Positions 7,566 to 16,257 of a stretch of DNA of 20,252 nt are shown here, piece by piece. How positions within the stretch are numbered: position 1 is the stretch's first letter; each line of letters begins with the position of its first letter. The stretch is taken from the NCBI GenBank assembly GCA_964386005.1, contig CAYLSB010000086.1:1-20252 (forward strand), written 5' to 3'. Made by a program: the position numbers and the translations under genes. The notes under the pieces were generated by a model. That model saw only the letters and a program-made list of their open reading frames with translations, ran no database searches and was not told the origin of the DNA. The stretch comes from FEN-1350 sp964386005. GTDB taxonomy: Bacteria; Planctomycetota; Phycisphaerae; Sedimentisphaerales; Anaerohalosphaeraceae.

Positions 7566-8834
7566 ATGCCATTTGCCGCTATTGGACTTAGCGACCCGCT
7601 GGTGCGGGGAATCCTGGCGACCGGATACACGGCGCCGACGGAAATTCAATCCCAGGCGATCCCTGCCGGTCTCGAGGGCAGGGACATCCTCGGTTGTGCC
7701 CAGACGGGTACCGGCAAGACGGCCGCATTCGTGCTTCCGATCCTGCATCGTCTCAGCCATCAGCGTCCCCATCCGCCGAAGGGAATCCAGTCGCTGATCC
7801 TGGTTCCTACCCGCGAACTGGCCGTACAGGTCGAGCAGGCCATCGTCGAGTATGGTCGGTTTTGTCGCCTGCGGTCGCTGGCGGTCTATGGCGGCGTCAA
7901 TATCGACAGCCAATTCAAGGCGCTCCGTCGGGGTGTGGAAATCCTGGTCGCTACGCCCGGCCGATTGCTCGACCACATCCAGCGAGGAACGGTTCGACTC
8001 CATCATGTCGAGGTTCTTGTCCTCGATGAGGCCGACCGGATGCTGGATATGGGATTTATCCACGATGTTCGCAAGATCGTGGGTTTCCTTCCGGAAAAGC
8101 GCCAGACGATGCTGTTTTCGGCGACGATGCCGGCAGAGATCAAAGCCCTGGCGGCGAAAATCCAGAAATCGCCGAAGATGATCCAGATCGGCCAGCAGCA
8201 CAATCCTATCGAGACGATCACCCAGCATATCTATCCGGTGCCGAGAGAACGGAAGATCGACTTGCTAATCCATCTGTTACGGAATCATCCGATGGATTGC
8301 GTGCTGGTCTTCTCGCGGACCAAGCACGGGGCCGACCGCATTCATCACCGTCTGGAACGGGCGGGAGTCAACTCGGTCGCCCTGCATTCCGGACGTAACC
8401 AGAATCAGCGCCAACGGGCGCTGGATGGATTCAAGAGCGGAAAATATACGGTCATGGTCGCTACGGATATCGCCGCTCGCGGGATCGATGTCGAGGGAAT
8501 TTCGCATGTGATCAACTTCGACGTTCCGGCCTTCGCCGAAGATTACATCCACCGCATCGGCCGTACCGGACGCGCGACCGCCACCGGCGACGCCGTCACG
8601 TTTGTGGGTCCCGATGAAGAAAAATATCTGCAGAAGATCCAGCGATTCATCGGGCGGACATTCAAGCCGGAACGGTGCGAGGATTTCGATTACAAAAAGC
8701 CGCAGCCGGCGCCGAGTCATCCCCTACAGAAATCTCAATCGGCTCCTCCGTCGCAAAAAATAGCTAATACAGGTAGAAAAACACACTATTCTCACAAATT
8801 TCATTTCAAGAAAACCAAACGCCGACCGTTTTGA
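7566..8834 (+). CDS. rhlE: DEAD-box ATP-dependent RNA helicase, RhlE-like
   Basis: This 422-residue cytoplasmic protein should unwind or remodel RNA using ATP, in ribosome assembly, mRNA decay or cold adaptation. All the hallmark motifs are present. The Q motif is GYTAPTEIQ (Q28), Walker A is AQTGTGKT (45-52), and PTRELAVQ is motif Ia. DEAD is at 154-157, SAT at 185-187, VFSRTK is motif IV, ATDIAARGID is motif V and HRIGRTGR (329-336) is motif VI. The tail after about residue 375 is low-complexity, rich in Pro/Ser/Gln and then Lys/Arg/His (ending KKTKRRPF), as in RhlE-type RNA-binding tails. AGGG lies about 8 bases before the ATG. The gene stands alone on its strand with a 288-bp leader/intergenic region containing a hairpin, and it converges on the second oxidoreductase with only 51 bp between stop codons. 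It is probably unrelated to the glycan genes around it. Confidence 0.95.
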   Translation: MPFAAIGLSDPLVRGILATGYTAPTEIQSQAIPAGLEGRDILGCAQTGTGKTAAFVLPILHRLSHQRPHPPKGIQSLILVPTRELAVQVEQAIVEYGRFCRLRSLAVYGGVNIDSQFKALRRGVEILVATPGRLLDHIQRGTVRLHHVEVLVLDEADRMLDMGFIHDVRKIVGFLPEKRQTMLFSATMPAEIKALAAKIQKSPKMIQIGQQHNPIETITQHIYPVPRERKIDLLIHLLRNHPMDCVLVFSRTKHGADRIHHRLERAGVNSVALHSGRNQNQRQRALDGFKSGKYTVMVATDIAARGIDVEGISHVINFDVPAFAEDYIHRIGRTGRATATGDAVTFVGPDEEKYLQKIQRFIGRTFKPERCEDFDYKKPQPAPSHPLQKSQSAPPSQKIANTGRKTHYSHKFHFKKTKRRPF

Positions 8835-8846
8835 TTTTGGTCGGCG
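8808..8846 (-). terminator. Terminator hairpin overlapping helicase stop codon
   Basis: CGCCGACC (8820-8827) and GGTCGGCG (8839-8846) form a perfect 8-bp stem. The TGA of the helicase (8832-8834) lies in the loop. Read on the minus strand, the stem is followed by TTTGGTTTTCTTG, a T-rich tail, so it should end transcription of oxidoreductase 2 (stop at 8886). On the plus strand no T-run follows, so termination of the helicase by it would be weaker. Confidence 0.55.
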
Positions 8847-8885
8847 CCGGATGTTGTCTGAAGGATGATTCGGACCCTGTACGGA

Positions 8886-10253
8886 TTATCTGTATTCCCT
8901 GTCCTTGAGAATTCCCGGTTGCGGTTGAGGATACATCCCGGAGGCATCGGCCGCAAGCGGAGCGGGACCGTCGGGAGTGAGCTTATCCACATCGGGCGCA
9001 AATTCGTGTTTGCAGTTGAGGATCTCGTCGAAGGTAACGGTATGGCCGACATGGGCGGCCATGCGTCCCATCGATGTGACCAGGCTGGCCTCGGCGCCGC
9101 GTTTGACCTCGTTGTAGGGTTTGTCGGCACGGATCGCGTCGATGAGATCGTCCCATTCCAGTTGATAGGGGCTGGGTTCCGGCTGAGGGAATTTCCAGAT
9201 CACATTTTTATCGTCAAAGTCCTGACCCTTGAACGTACGAACACGGCCGGGCGTATGCGAATTGGTCGAGACGATGGCGCAACCTTTGGCCCCATGGACA
9301 TAACTTGAAAACGCGCTTTCGCAGCCCTGCATATTGCGGCCGTAATAAAATAATTTGGTGCCGTCGGGGTAGGTATATTCGACGGAATAGTTGTCGAAGT
9401 TCTGATCGACGGCCTTGCCGCGGAAATGGCGTCCCCCGGTGGCGTGGGCCTTGACCGGCCAGGCGCCTTTCATCCAGGAACACTCGTCGATCTGGTGGAT
9501 GTAGTAATCGCTGTACATGCCCCCGCTGGCCCAGAGAAAACTGTGGAATTTCTGGACCTGGAAAAGGTTTTCCGTCATGCCGCTCGGCTTCGGACCGGAG
9601 GCCGCCGCGATTCCGCCCATGCGATACGCCCGCATGGAGACGATGTCGCCGATCTCTCCGGAGTCGATGCGGTCTTTGAGTTGCCGGCGACCGCGGCAGT
9701 GGCGGATCATCAATCCGACGCCGACCTTGAGATTCTTTTTGACGGATTCCTCGCCGAGTTTGAGCATTCGTACCGTGGTCGGACCATCCACCGTCACCGG
9801 CTTTTCCATGAATACGTTGAGTCCCTTTTGGATGGCGTAACTGAAATGGACCCAGCGGAAGGCCGGTGGCGTTGCCAGGATGACGACATCGCCGGGCTTA
9901 AGACAATCCATCGCCTGCTTATATCCGTCGAAACCGAGGAACTTACGGTCGTTGGGTACATCCATGGTGTCGGAAAATTCCTCTTTGAGCCCCGCAAAAC
10001 TTCGGGACATCTTGCCTTCGAATACATCGGACATTGCCACCAGTTTGACGGGGCCTCTCTTGACGGACATCGCCTGACCCGCGGCGCCCGTTCCGCGACC
10101 GCCGCAGCCGACAAGGGCGACCTGAATGGTGTCATTCTCGGCGGCATACAGACTCTTTCCCAATCCCGTCGCCAGGGCCGATCCAATCGCGATCCGGCCG
10201 GTATGTTTGAGAAATTCGCGACGTGATGTGGTATTGATCATTTGATCACTCAT
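8886..10253 (-). CDS. Tat-exported Gfo/Idh/MocA family oxidoreductase 2
   Basis: The product has 455 residues and is a second exported nicotinamide-dependent sugar oxidoreductase. The first ATG is supported by GGAGAG seven bases upstream. An internal ATG at residue 5 has no better site. The twin-arginine signal is SRREFLK (arginines 11-12) with a cleavage region near LYAAEN. The Rossmann loop is GCGGRGTG (49-56). The standard EKP motif is intact (E150-K151-P152), at the same residue numbers as EKS in oxidoreductase 1. RHCRGRRQLKDRI, SDYYIHQIDECSW and KGAWPVKA follow in the C-terminal domain. Similarity to oxidoreductase 1 is clear in order of motifs but moderate in sequence, so this is an old duplication with likely different substrates. 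It is transcribed alone from a promoter candidate at 10355-10382 and ends at a hairpin inside the helicase gene's end. Confidence 0.9.
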   Translation of the reverse strand: MSDQMINTTSRREFLKHTGRIAIGSALATGLGKSLYAAENDTIQVALVGCGGRGTGAAGQAMSVKRGPVKLVAMSDVFEGKMSRSFAGLKEEFSDTMDVPNDRKFLGFDGYKQAMDCLKPGDVVILATPPAFRWVHFSYAIQKGLNVFMEKPVTVDGPTTVRMLKLGEESVKKNLKVGVGLMIRHCRGRRQLKDRIDSGEIGDIVSMRAYRMGGIAAASGPKPSGMTENLFQVQKFHSFLWASGGMYSDYYIHQIDECSWMKGAWPVKAHATGGRHFRGKAVDQNFDNYSVEYTYPDGTKLFYYGRNMQGCESAFSSYVHGAKGCAIVSTNSHTPGRVRTFKGQDFDDKNVIWKFPQPEPSPYQLEWDDLIDAIRADKPYNEVKRGAEASLVTSMGRMAAHVGHTVTFDEILNCKHEFAPDVDKLTPDGPAPLAADASGMYPQPQPGILKDREYR

Positions 10254-10286
10254 AGCGGGTCTCTCCGTTCCATAAGGTTATTGAAA

Positions 10287-10298
10287 GACGATATCGTC
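10287..10298. promoter_or_regulatory. 12-bp perfect palindrome, possible operator
   Basis: GACGATATCGTC is perfectly self-complementary and lies in the leader of oxidoreductase 2, 34 bp upstream of its start codon and about 50 bp downstream of the promoter candidate's expected transcription start. A dimeric repressor site is the natural reading. A single occurrence of this size could be chance. Confidence 0.3.
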
Positions 10299-10354
10299 CC
10301 TGACGACAAAATCCCTCGAATTCCTATCTTTTACTACTCGATGTTGCTTATGCA

Positions 10355-10382
10355 ATTATACGGATGGCGCCGTAAACCTCAA
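10355..10382 (-). promoter_or_regulatory. Promoter for oxidoreductase 2
   Basis: Read on the minus strand, TTGAGG (10377-10382) and a perfect TATAAT (10355-10360) are 16 bp apart. The start would lie near 10348, giving a leader of about 95 nt before the ATG at 10253. The -10 box is perfect and the -35 matches at its first four positions. Confidence 0.5.
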
Positions 10383-10414
10383 GGGAATTGATGCGTGTTG
10401 TGCGAAGATTGCCG

Positions 10415-10442
10415 TTGACAAAGCGGAAAAATCGTGTATCAT
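10415..10442 (+). promoter_or_regulatory. Promoter for the LamG operon
   Basis: A perfect TTGACA (10415-10420) is followed after 16 bp by TATCAT (10437-10442), a 5/6 match to the -10 box. This is the best sigma-70-type promoter in the window. Transcription would start near 10449, leaving a leader of about 300 nt. It is back to back with the minus-strand promoter 33 bp away, so one regulator could control both units. Confidence 0.55.
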
Positions 10443-10534
10443 AGAACTCCGAAAATTCGTGGCATACTGGCAGGAGATTTTTGGAGAATACAGGGTGATT
10501 CAGCGAAATACCCAGGATTCTTGTCGGAACCCAT

Positions 10535-10551
10535 TATCGATTCGATCGATA
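10535..10551 (+). other. Palindromic hairpin in LamG leader
   Basis: TATCGAT (10535-10541) and ATCGATA (10545-10551) pair perfectly around TCG. It lies about 85 nt into the expected transcript. It could be an RNA stem-loop or a DNA-binding site. ATCGAT-containing words are also seen upstream of 3379, 7566 and 19999. Confidence 0.3.
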
Positions 10552-10747
10552 GCGTTTTCGATTCCCTTTGGTTTTGCATCCTCACTTTATTTCTCGCGTC
10601 AATTTTTATCCAATACACGCTCCGTCTGCCTTGGCAATGAGTACCGAATTCGCTTTTACGGATCCGGCCAATCCGGCAGTGAACGGCGCTGTGATGAACG
10701 ATCAAGAACCCTTTACGAACGGAACCGAGTATTTGGAGGGTAACACA

Positions 10748-13700
10748 ATGAAAAAGTTTTTGATGGTAATGATGGGATGTATGTTGGCATCCGGCGGCGG
10801 CGTATGGGCCTCATTACAGGACGGCCTGGTCGCCTATTGGCCTGTCGATGATAACCTCATCGATGTAACCGGAAACGGCCATGATGGAACCGCCTACAAC
10901 GGCGGAGCCGGCCTTACCTATGTCGCCGGAAAAATCGGACAAGCGCTCCGTATTGACGGCCAATACGGGCACGGTGTGGACACGGGAACGTGGAGTCCGA
11001 ATGTCCATAACGGCGCCTTCTCGATTGCCTGCTGGGCCCGATGGAAGACCGGCGCCGGCGGACAATGGCAGGGCCTGATCGGCAAGGCCGATGCGTGGGG
11101 TTCGGCGGATACTCCGACGGAAAACAATATCCGCGAATACTGGTATCTTGAGATCGGCGATGTAACCGGAACCAACGCCTTGTATATGCAATGCCCGGGC
11201 AGCGGCGGCGCCTGGCAAACCGGCCAGCTCCTGATCGCCGATCAGTGGAGATATGTCGTCGGCGTATATCACGACGGAATCGCCACCTTGTATGTGGACG
11301 GTCTTCAGGCGGCCAGCGGAGGTTTGGTTCTCGACGAGAGAGACTTCAATAATCACCTTGTCTTCGGATGCAAGGAGCACAACGGGGCCAATCCGTTCAG
11401 CGGCGACCTGGACGAAATTGCGATCTGGAATCGCGCGCTAACCCCCGAAGAGATTATCCAGTTGTATAACGACGGCGAAGGGAAATCGCTTTCCGGCGAA
11501 AAATGGCAGGCGGTCTATGTGGCTCCGGCGGACAAAGCAACCGATATCCCCCTGACCGGGACAAAACTGGAGTGGACCACATCTTCAGAGCCGGCACCGG
11601 GTCCGATTATCCGATATGATATTTATTTGAATACAGATTATAACAAAGTATCGGATCCCAATATTGTATTCAGGACCCAAACGGTGGGCCCGTCGGTTTT
11701 CGAATTCAACACAGGAGCTTTGAGTGACAACACAACCTACTATTGGCGGATTGATACGATCTGCGATGATGTTAATATCGCCTACGGTCAGGTCAGCAGT
11801 TTCACCAGCATGGTGATGACGCCGATCATCACGCAACAGCCGCAGAATGTATCGGTGGGACCCAACGGATGGCCGGTATCCTTTACGGTGATCGCGACGA
11901 CGAACGACGGAGCGATATCCTACAAATGGTTTAAGAAAGGCAATGCCACCGTTCTTTCAACGGCGGATACTCTATCCTTCGCGGGGGTGGACGGTACGCA
12001 GGGTTCGTATTATTGTGAATTGACCAATGCCTATACGACATCGCCGGTGGTTTCCGACGCGGCGGATCTGACGATTGTCCGTCCGGCTCCGGCCGGATTG
12101 GCCGGCGGCATGGTGGGTTATTGGCCGTTGAATGGATCCGGGGTCGATGCATCGGGCAACGGCCGTCATGGAGTCGTCAACGGGAACACGTCCTTTATCA
12201 CCGGTAAGATCGGTCCGGCCGCTGCGCTCGACGGTCAGGGTGACTTTGTGGAAATCGCCGATACGGCCGCGCTGGATCTGACCGACGCGATCACCGTTGC
12301 CACCTGGGCCAAGGTCCGTAACGCCTGGCGATACAGTTGGCAGTCCATCGTCTGCAAGGGCGAGAATTCCTGGCGTTTGCAGAGAGATGGAACCAATGCG
12401 GGTGTCGAGTGGGCTCTGGGATATTGGGAGACATACGGCGGTTCCTTTGGGCCGACGCGGATCGACGACGGCCGGTGGCACCTGATTATTGGCACGACGG
12501 ACGGAACGACCGAGAAACTTTTTGTGGACGGCGTTCTCGATGCACAGCATACCCGTACCGGTACTCCGGCGGTTCAGACGAACGATTTTGGAATCCGTAT
12601 CGGATCAAATGCGGAAAATACCGCGCGGGATTTTGATGGTTGGCTGGACGAGACTGTCGTCTGGAATCGTGCGTTGTCCCAGACCGAAATCACTTCACTG
12701 TATAATGGAGGTCAGGGAGTCACCTTATTGCAGAATTCGTGGACGGTGAGCGGACCGGATCCGGATGGAAGCGTATGGGTTGATCCGCAGGTGAATCTGA
12801 CCTTGAAGTGGCAGCTTGGCCTGTTCCCGCCGTATAACGCGGATTATCAGGTTTATTTCGGAGAAGCAGGCGGCGCTTTGGCTTTCAAGGGAACCACCAA
12901 AGCCGCGGAGTTTATCATCAACGAAGCCGATATGAATTATGATCGTCGATACGAATGGAGAGTTGACGTTACCTTTGAAGGACGAACCGAACAAGGTCCG
13001 GTCTGGAGTTTTGAGACGACCAAGCTCAAACCCGTGATCAGGTCCAATCCGACGACGATCGTCGTTCCGGAAGAAGGTACGGCGACGTTTATATTTGATG
13101 TTGAATCTCCGTCTGAAGTTACCTACGTCTGGTTCAAGCAGGAAGGTAATGTGCAGGTCGGAACGGGCAATCCGTTGGTGTTGACCCATGTGGAGTATGC
13201 CGATGAGGGTTGGTACTATTGCGAGGCGACCAATGCTTCGGGAACCACCACATCGGCGCCGGCATCGCTGATGCTGGAACAATTGTTAGCGCACTGGATG
13301 CTGGATGAAACCATTGCGGCCGGCGATATCAATGCGGTTGTCAAAGACGCCACGGCCAATCATCACGACGGTACCGAAACCGGCGAGGTTCAAAGCACGG
13401 CCGGAATAATCAACGGCGCGATGGCCTTTGATGGCAACGGCGACCGAATTACCGTCGGTACCTGGAATCCGAACGAGCGCAGCCCGGAACTGACAATCTC
13501 CCTATGGGCCAAATGGGCCGGCCTGAATGGCCAGTATCAGGGCCTGATCGCCAAACGCGATTCCTGGGGCGCCAATTCGATGATGTGGCAGATCGAACTG
13601 AATGTGGATTCGGGCGGTTTGAGTTTCGCCCGCGAAGGGAGTTATCCTCCGGGAGTCGGAGCTCTTCCGATCGGCGAATGGGCTTTTGTGGCCGTTACAT

Positions 13701-14041
13701 TCGATGGGGCCAACGCCACGATCTATCGTGACGGCGTCGCAGTGGCTTCGGGCGCCTTCAGCTTGGGCGCCAAGACCGATGCCGGAATCACCATTGGATC
13801 CGGTGAACCCACGGGCGGCAATCCGTTTAACGGCGCTCTGGACGACGTGCGGATCTACAACTATGCGATGGATGCCGTCGATGTGGCCTACCTGTATTAT
13901 GTAACGAGTCAGGAGAAGGTTTGCATTCAGCCGGTACCCAACGATCTGGATAATGATTGCCGTGTCGGCCTGAACGATTTTGCGTTGATTGCGGCCGAAT
14001 GGCTCCGATGCAACCTGGCCCCGCAATCGGCCTGTAAGTAA
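10748..14041 (+). CDS. Secreted LamG/FN3/Ig mosaic with dockerin-like tail (three LamG)
   Basis: The product has 1097 residues and is a secreted or surface protein probably used for carbohydrate or cell-surface binding; no catalytic domain is evident. The start at 10748 has GGAGGG 7 bases upstream and opens a signal peptide (MKKFLMVMMGCMLASGGGVWA). The frame is open further upstream, but the extension lacks a binding site and would bury the signal peptide. Domains in order are LamG/concanavalin-like (about 27-245), FN3-like (250-357), Ig-like (358-443, with W...YYC), LamG (450-658), FN3-like (662-758), Ig-like (761-842), LamG (847-1050) and a dockerin-like half-repeat. That half-repeat, DLDNDCRVGLND (D1066-D1077), has the 1-3-5-12 acidic spacing of a calcium loop, followed by FALIAAEWL. 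Only one repeat is present, whereas clostridial dockerins have two. It is 39 bp upstream of a shorter paralogue and surely co-transcribed with it. FN3 assignments are the least certain. Confidence 0.88.
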   Translation: MKKFLMVMMGCMLASGGGVWASLQDGLVAYWPVDDNLIDVTGNGHDGTAYNGGAGLTYVAGKIGQALRIDGQYGHGVDTGTWSPNVHNGAFSIACWARWKTGAGGQWQGLIGKADAWGSADTPTENNIREYWYLEIGDVTGTNALYMQCPGSGGAWQTGQLLIADQWRYVVGVYHDGIATLYVDGLQAASGGLVLDERDFNNHLVFGCKEHNGANPFSGDLDEIAIWNRALTPEEIIQLYNDGEGKSLSGEKWQAVYVAPADKATDIPLTGTKLEWTTSSEPAPGPIIRYDIYLNTDYNKVSDPNIVFRTQTVGPSVFEFNTGALSDNTTYYWRIDTICDDVNIAYGQVSSFTSMVMTPIITQQPQNVSVGPNGWPVSFTVIATTNDGAISYKWFKKGNATVLSTADTLSFAGVDGTQGSYYCELTNAYTTSPVVSDAADLTIVRPAPAGLAGGMVGYWPLNGSGVDASGNGRHGVVNGNTSFITGKIGPAAALDGQGDFVEIADTAALDLTDAITVATWAKVRNAWRYSWQSIVCKGENSWRLQRDGTNAGVEWALGYWETYGGSFGPTRIDDGRWHLIIGTTDGTTEKLFVDGVLDAQHTRTGTPAVQTNDFGIRIGSNAENTARDFDGWLDETVVWNRALSQTEITSLYNGGQGVTLLQNSWTVSGPDPDGSVWVDPQVNLTLKWQLGLFPPYNADYQVYFGEAGGALAFKGTTKAAEFIINEADMNYDRRYEWRVDVTFEGRTEQGPVWSFETTKLKPVIRSNPTTIVVPEEGTATFIFDVESPSEVTYVWFKQEGNVQVGTGNPLVLTHVEYADEGWYYCEATNASGTTTSAPASLMLEQLLAHWMLDETIAAGDINAVVKDATANHHDGTETGEVQSTAGIINGAMAFDGNGDRITVGTWNPNERSPELTISLWAKWAGLNGQYQGLIAKRDSWGANSMMWQIELNVDSGGLSFAREGSYPPGVGALPIGEWAFVAVTFDGANATIYRDGVAVASGAFSLGAKTDAGITIGSGEPTGGNPFNGALDDVRIYNYAMDAVDVAYLYYVTSQEKVCIQPVPNDLDNDCRVGLNDFALIAAEWLRCNLAPQSACK

Positions 14042-14080
14042 CCCTAACCGATCTGAAACAGATAGACGGAGGATCATAAC

Positions 14081-16234
14081 ATGAAAAAAATAGCGACAAT
14101 CATTTCGATTCTTTGCCTGGGACTGATGGCTTGTCCATTGGCCTTCGCGGCCGTCAATGACGGTCTGGTTGCCTACTGGCCCGTCGAGGGCAATCTGATC
14201 GATGAATCCGGCAACGAACACAACGGGACCGGCCTCAACGGCGGCGCGGGGATCACCTATGAACAGGGAAAACTTGGGCAGTGCGTCACCTTTGACGGGC
14301 AATGGGGCCACGGAGTGGATACGGGCACATGGAGTCCGAATGTTCATAATGGCCCGTTTTCCGTCGCCTGTTGGGCCCGTTGGCGGACCGGCGGCGCCTC
14401 CCAGTGGCAGGGATTGGTCGGGAAACGGGATCAGTGGAATAACACGGCCGATACACCGACGGAAAATAACCGGCGGGGATACTGGTACCTCGAATTCAGC
14501 CATGATAATGCCACGCCCCAGACAGCCCAGAACCTGTATTTCCAAAGTCCCCAGGATGGTCCATGGCAGAATGCCAAGAAGCTGATCTCCGGTCAATGGC
14601 AATTCGTTGTCGGCACGTTTCAAAACGGCAATGCCATCCTGTATCTGGACGGACAACAGATTGCCTCCGGCGGTATGAACTTGGACGAGCGCGATTTCAA
14701 CAATCATCTGGTTTTCGGCTGCGTCGGCTTTGACGGCGCCAGCAATATCGAAAATCCGTTCAGCGGCTCGCTGGATGAAATCGCCATCTGGAATCGGGCG
14801 TTATCCGCCGCGGAAGTTGCCGAGTTGTATAACAACGGCGAAGGCATGATTCTCGGCGGCAACCAATGGAAAGCGACCGAACCTGTTCCCGCCGACGGAG
14901 CCATTGGGATTCCGGTGGATGCGGATCTGGCCCTTCAATGGAGTCCTCCGGCCGAAACGCCGCCCCAGCCGATCACCATGTACGATATCTACTTCGGCAC
15001 GGACAAGGAGGCGGTCAAGGACCCGAATTTGTTGAATCCACTAAGACTTGGAACCGTCACGTTGCCGGGAGATCTGAAGTGGATGATTCCCTCGGCTCAA
15101 CTGCAGCGTGACATGACCTATTACTGGCGCGTGGATGCGCTGATTGACCGCAACGAACCCAATATCGCATTCGGCAAGGTCTGGAGCTTCGAGACCCAAA
15201 AAAGTATTCCGGTCGTGCTCACTCAGCCGGTCGATCAGCTCGTGGAAGAAAACGCCTCCGCATCGTTTACGGTGACGATCGAATCGCCGATCCCCTATAC
15301 GGTCAACTGGTATCGTGTCGGCGATAATGCTCCGATGGGCTCGGGCGAGACTCTGACGATTCCGGCGGTCGATAAGACCAATTGGGGTGACAAGTATTAC
15401 TGTATCCCCACTAACGCCAATGGAGTCGGGGGGGCATCGAATGCGGCCGGTGCGTACTTCAAAACCCTGGTGGCACACTACAAGTGCGATGAAGATGTCT
15501 CGATCAACAAGCTTGTGGCCGATTCGTCCGGCCTCAAGAACAAACATGATGCGACCGCCATGTCCACGACCGCCAGCGCCGCCGGCCTCTATGCCGGAGC
15601 GCTCAGCTTCAATGGAACCTCCGATTGGGTCAATTGCGGCACATGGAATCCGACCGAAGTCACCGGCCAGATGACCGTGTCTTTCTGGTCCAAGTGGGGC
15701 GGTTCCAACACGAGCTGGCAGGGATTTATCGGCAAACGCGATGACTGGGGCGCTGCCAATATGATGTGGTCCCTCACATGCCATGCGCAGAATGAGGGCC
15801 GAATCGGGATCGAAAGCGATGGCGCTTGGCCGTGGTTCGGTCCAACGGAGGTCAGGGTGTTGCCGGTGGATCAATGGTCGCATGTCGCCGTTACCTTCAA
15901 TGGTTCTGCGGCTGAATTGTTTATCAACGGCCACCGCGTCGCCGATCCGCAGCCGTTTACGATGAACGGCAAGACCGATTCGGCCGTGGTCTTCGGCGCC
16001 ACCGGATTTGGCGGGGATGATCCCTACAAGGGACTCCTCGACGATGTTCGGTTCTACAACTATGTCCTGACTCCGCTGGAGATCGGAGAGATGGCGGCCG
16101 CCGGCCTGGGTCGCCCGGTCTGTCCGGTTTATCATCCGTATGATTACGATCAGGATTGTTATGTCGATCTGGAAGACTTTGTCCACTTCATGTCGAACTG
16201 GACGGAATGTAACGTGGTTCCCGATTGTCGGTGA
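14081..16234 (+). CDS. Secreted LamG/FN3/Ig paralogue with dockerin-like tail (two LamG)
   Basis: The product has 717 residues and is a shorter paralogue of the preceding gene, with the same presumed binding role outside the cell. GGAGG (14068-14072) lies 8 bases before the ATG. The signal peptide (MKKIATIISILCLGLMACPLAFA) has an LMAC sequence, so lipoprotein processing is possible, though cleavage after AFA looks likelier. Domains are LamG (about 27-256), FN3-like (260-372), Ig-like (373-458), LamG (463-671) and a dockerin-like half-repeat, DYDQDCYVDLED (D688-D699). The first LamG shares long identical blocks with its neighbour, such as HGVDTGTWSPNVHNG and ADTPTENN. The second LamG matches the neighbour's third (GTWNP, KRD-WGA, MMW). 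The gene therefore equals its neighbour minus one internal Ig-LamG-FN3 unit. A strong terminator follows 23 nt after the stop. Confidence 0.88.
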   Translation: MKKIATIISILCLGLMACPLAFAAVNDGLVAYWPVEGNLIDESGNEHNGTGLNGGAGITYEQGKLGQCVTFDGQWGHGVDTGTWSPNVHNGPFSVACWARWRTGGASQWQGLVGKRDQWNNTADTPTENNRRGYWYLEFSHDNATPQTAQNLYFQSPQDGPWQNAKKLISGQWQFVVGTFQNGNAILYLDGQQIASGGMNLDERDFNNHLVFGCVGFDGASNIENPFSGSLDEIAIWNRALSAAEVAELYNNGEGMILGGNQWKATEPVPADGAIGIPVDADLALQWSPPAETPPQPITMYDIYFGTDKEAVKDPNLLNPLRLGTVTLPGDLKWMIPSAQLQRDMTYYWRVDALIDRNEPNIAFGKVWSFETQKSIPVVLTQPVDQLVEENASASFTVTIESPIPYTVNWYRVGDNAPMGSGETLTIPAVDKTNWGDKYYCIPTNANGVGGASNAAGAYFKTLVAHYKCDEDVSINKLVADSSGLKNKHDATAMSTTASAAGLYAGALSFNGTSDWVNCGTWNPTEVTGQMTVSFWSKWGGSNTSWQGFIGKRDDWGAANMMWSLTCHAQNEGRIGIESDGAWPWFGPTEVRVLPVDQWSHVAVTFNGSAAELFINGHRVADPQPFTMNGKTDSAVVFGATGFGGDDPYKGLLDDVRFYNYVLTPLEIGEMAAAGLGRPVCPVYHPYDYDQDCYVDLEDFVHFMSNWTECNVVPDCR

Positions 16235-16257
16235 GGTGATTTCTTTTCACCAACGTC

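Larger units (their letters stand above)
10254..10747. other. 494-bp divergent control region
   Basis: This stretch separates oxidoreductase 2 (-) from the LamG operon (+). It holds a minus-strand promoter candidate (10355-10382), a 12-bp palindrome GACGATATCGTC (10287-10298), a plus-strand promoter candidate (10415-10442) and a 17-nt palindromic hairpin (10535-10551). About 300 nt of apparent 5' leader precedes the LamG start. A frame from GTG 10495 (GGAG at 10483-10486) to TAA 10743 could encode 82 residues and stops 4 nt before the LamG ATG. It has no recognisable domain, and I do not call it a gene. Confidence 0.5.

Noticed and set aside
10568..10747. Upstream extension of the first LamG gene (TTG 10568 or ATG 10637)
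   Set aside because: No ribosome binding site at either, and it would place some 40-60 residues before a good signal peptide. GGAGGG before 10748 decides the start.
13502..14707. A 401-codon minus-strand frame spanning both LamG genes, and a 381-codon one at 15041-16186
   Set aside because: Both are antisense to well-defined LamG/Ig/dockerin domains. The first crosses the junction between two genes, and neither has a recognisable fold.
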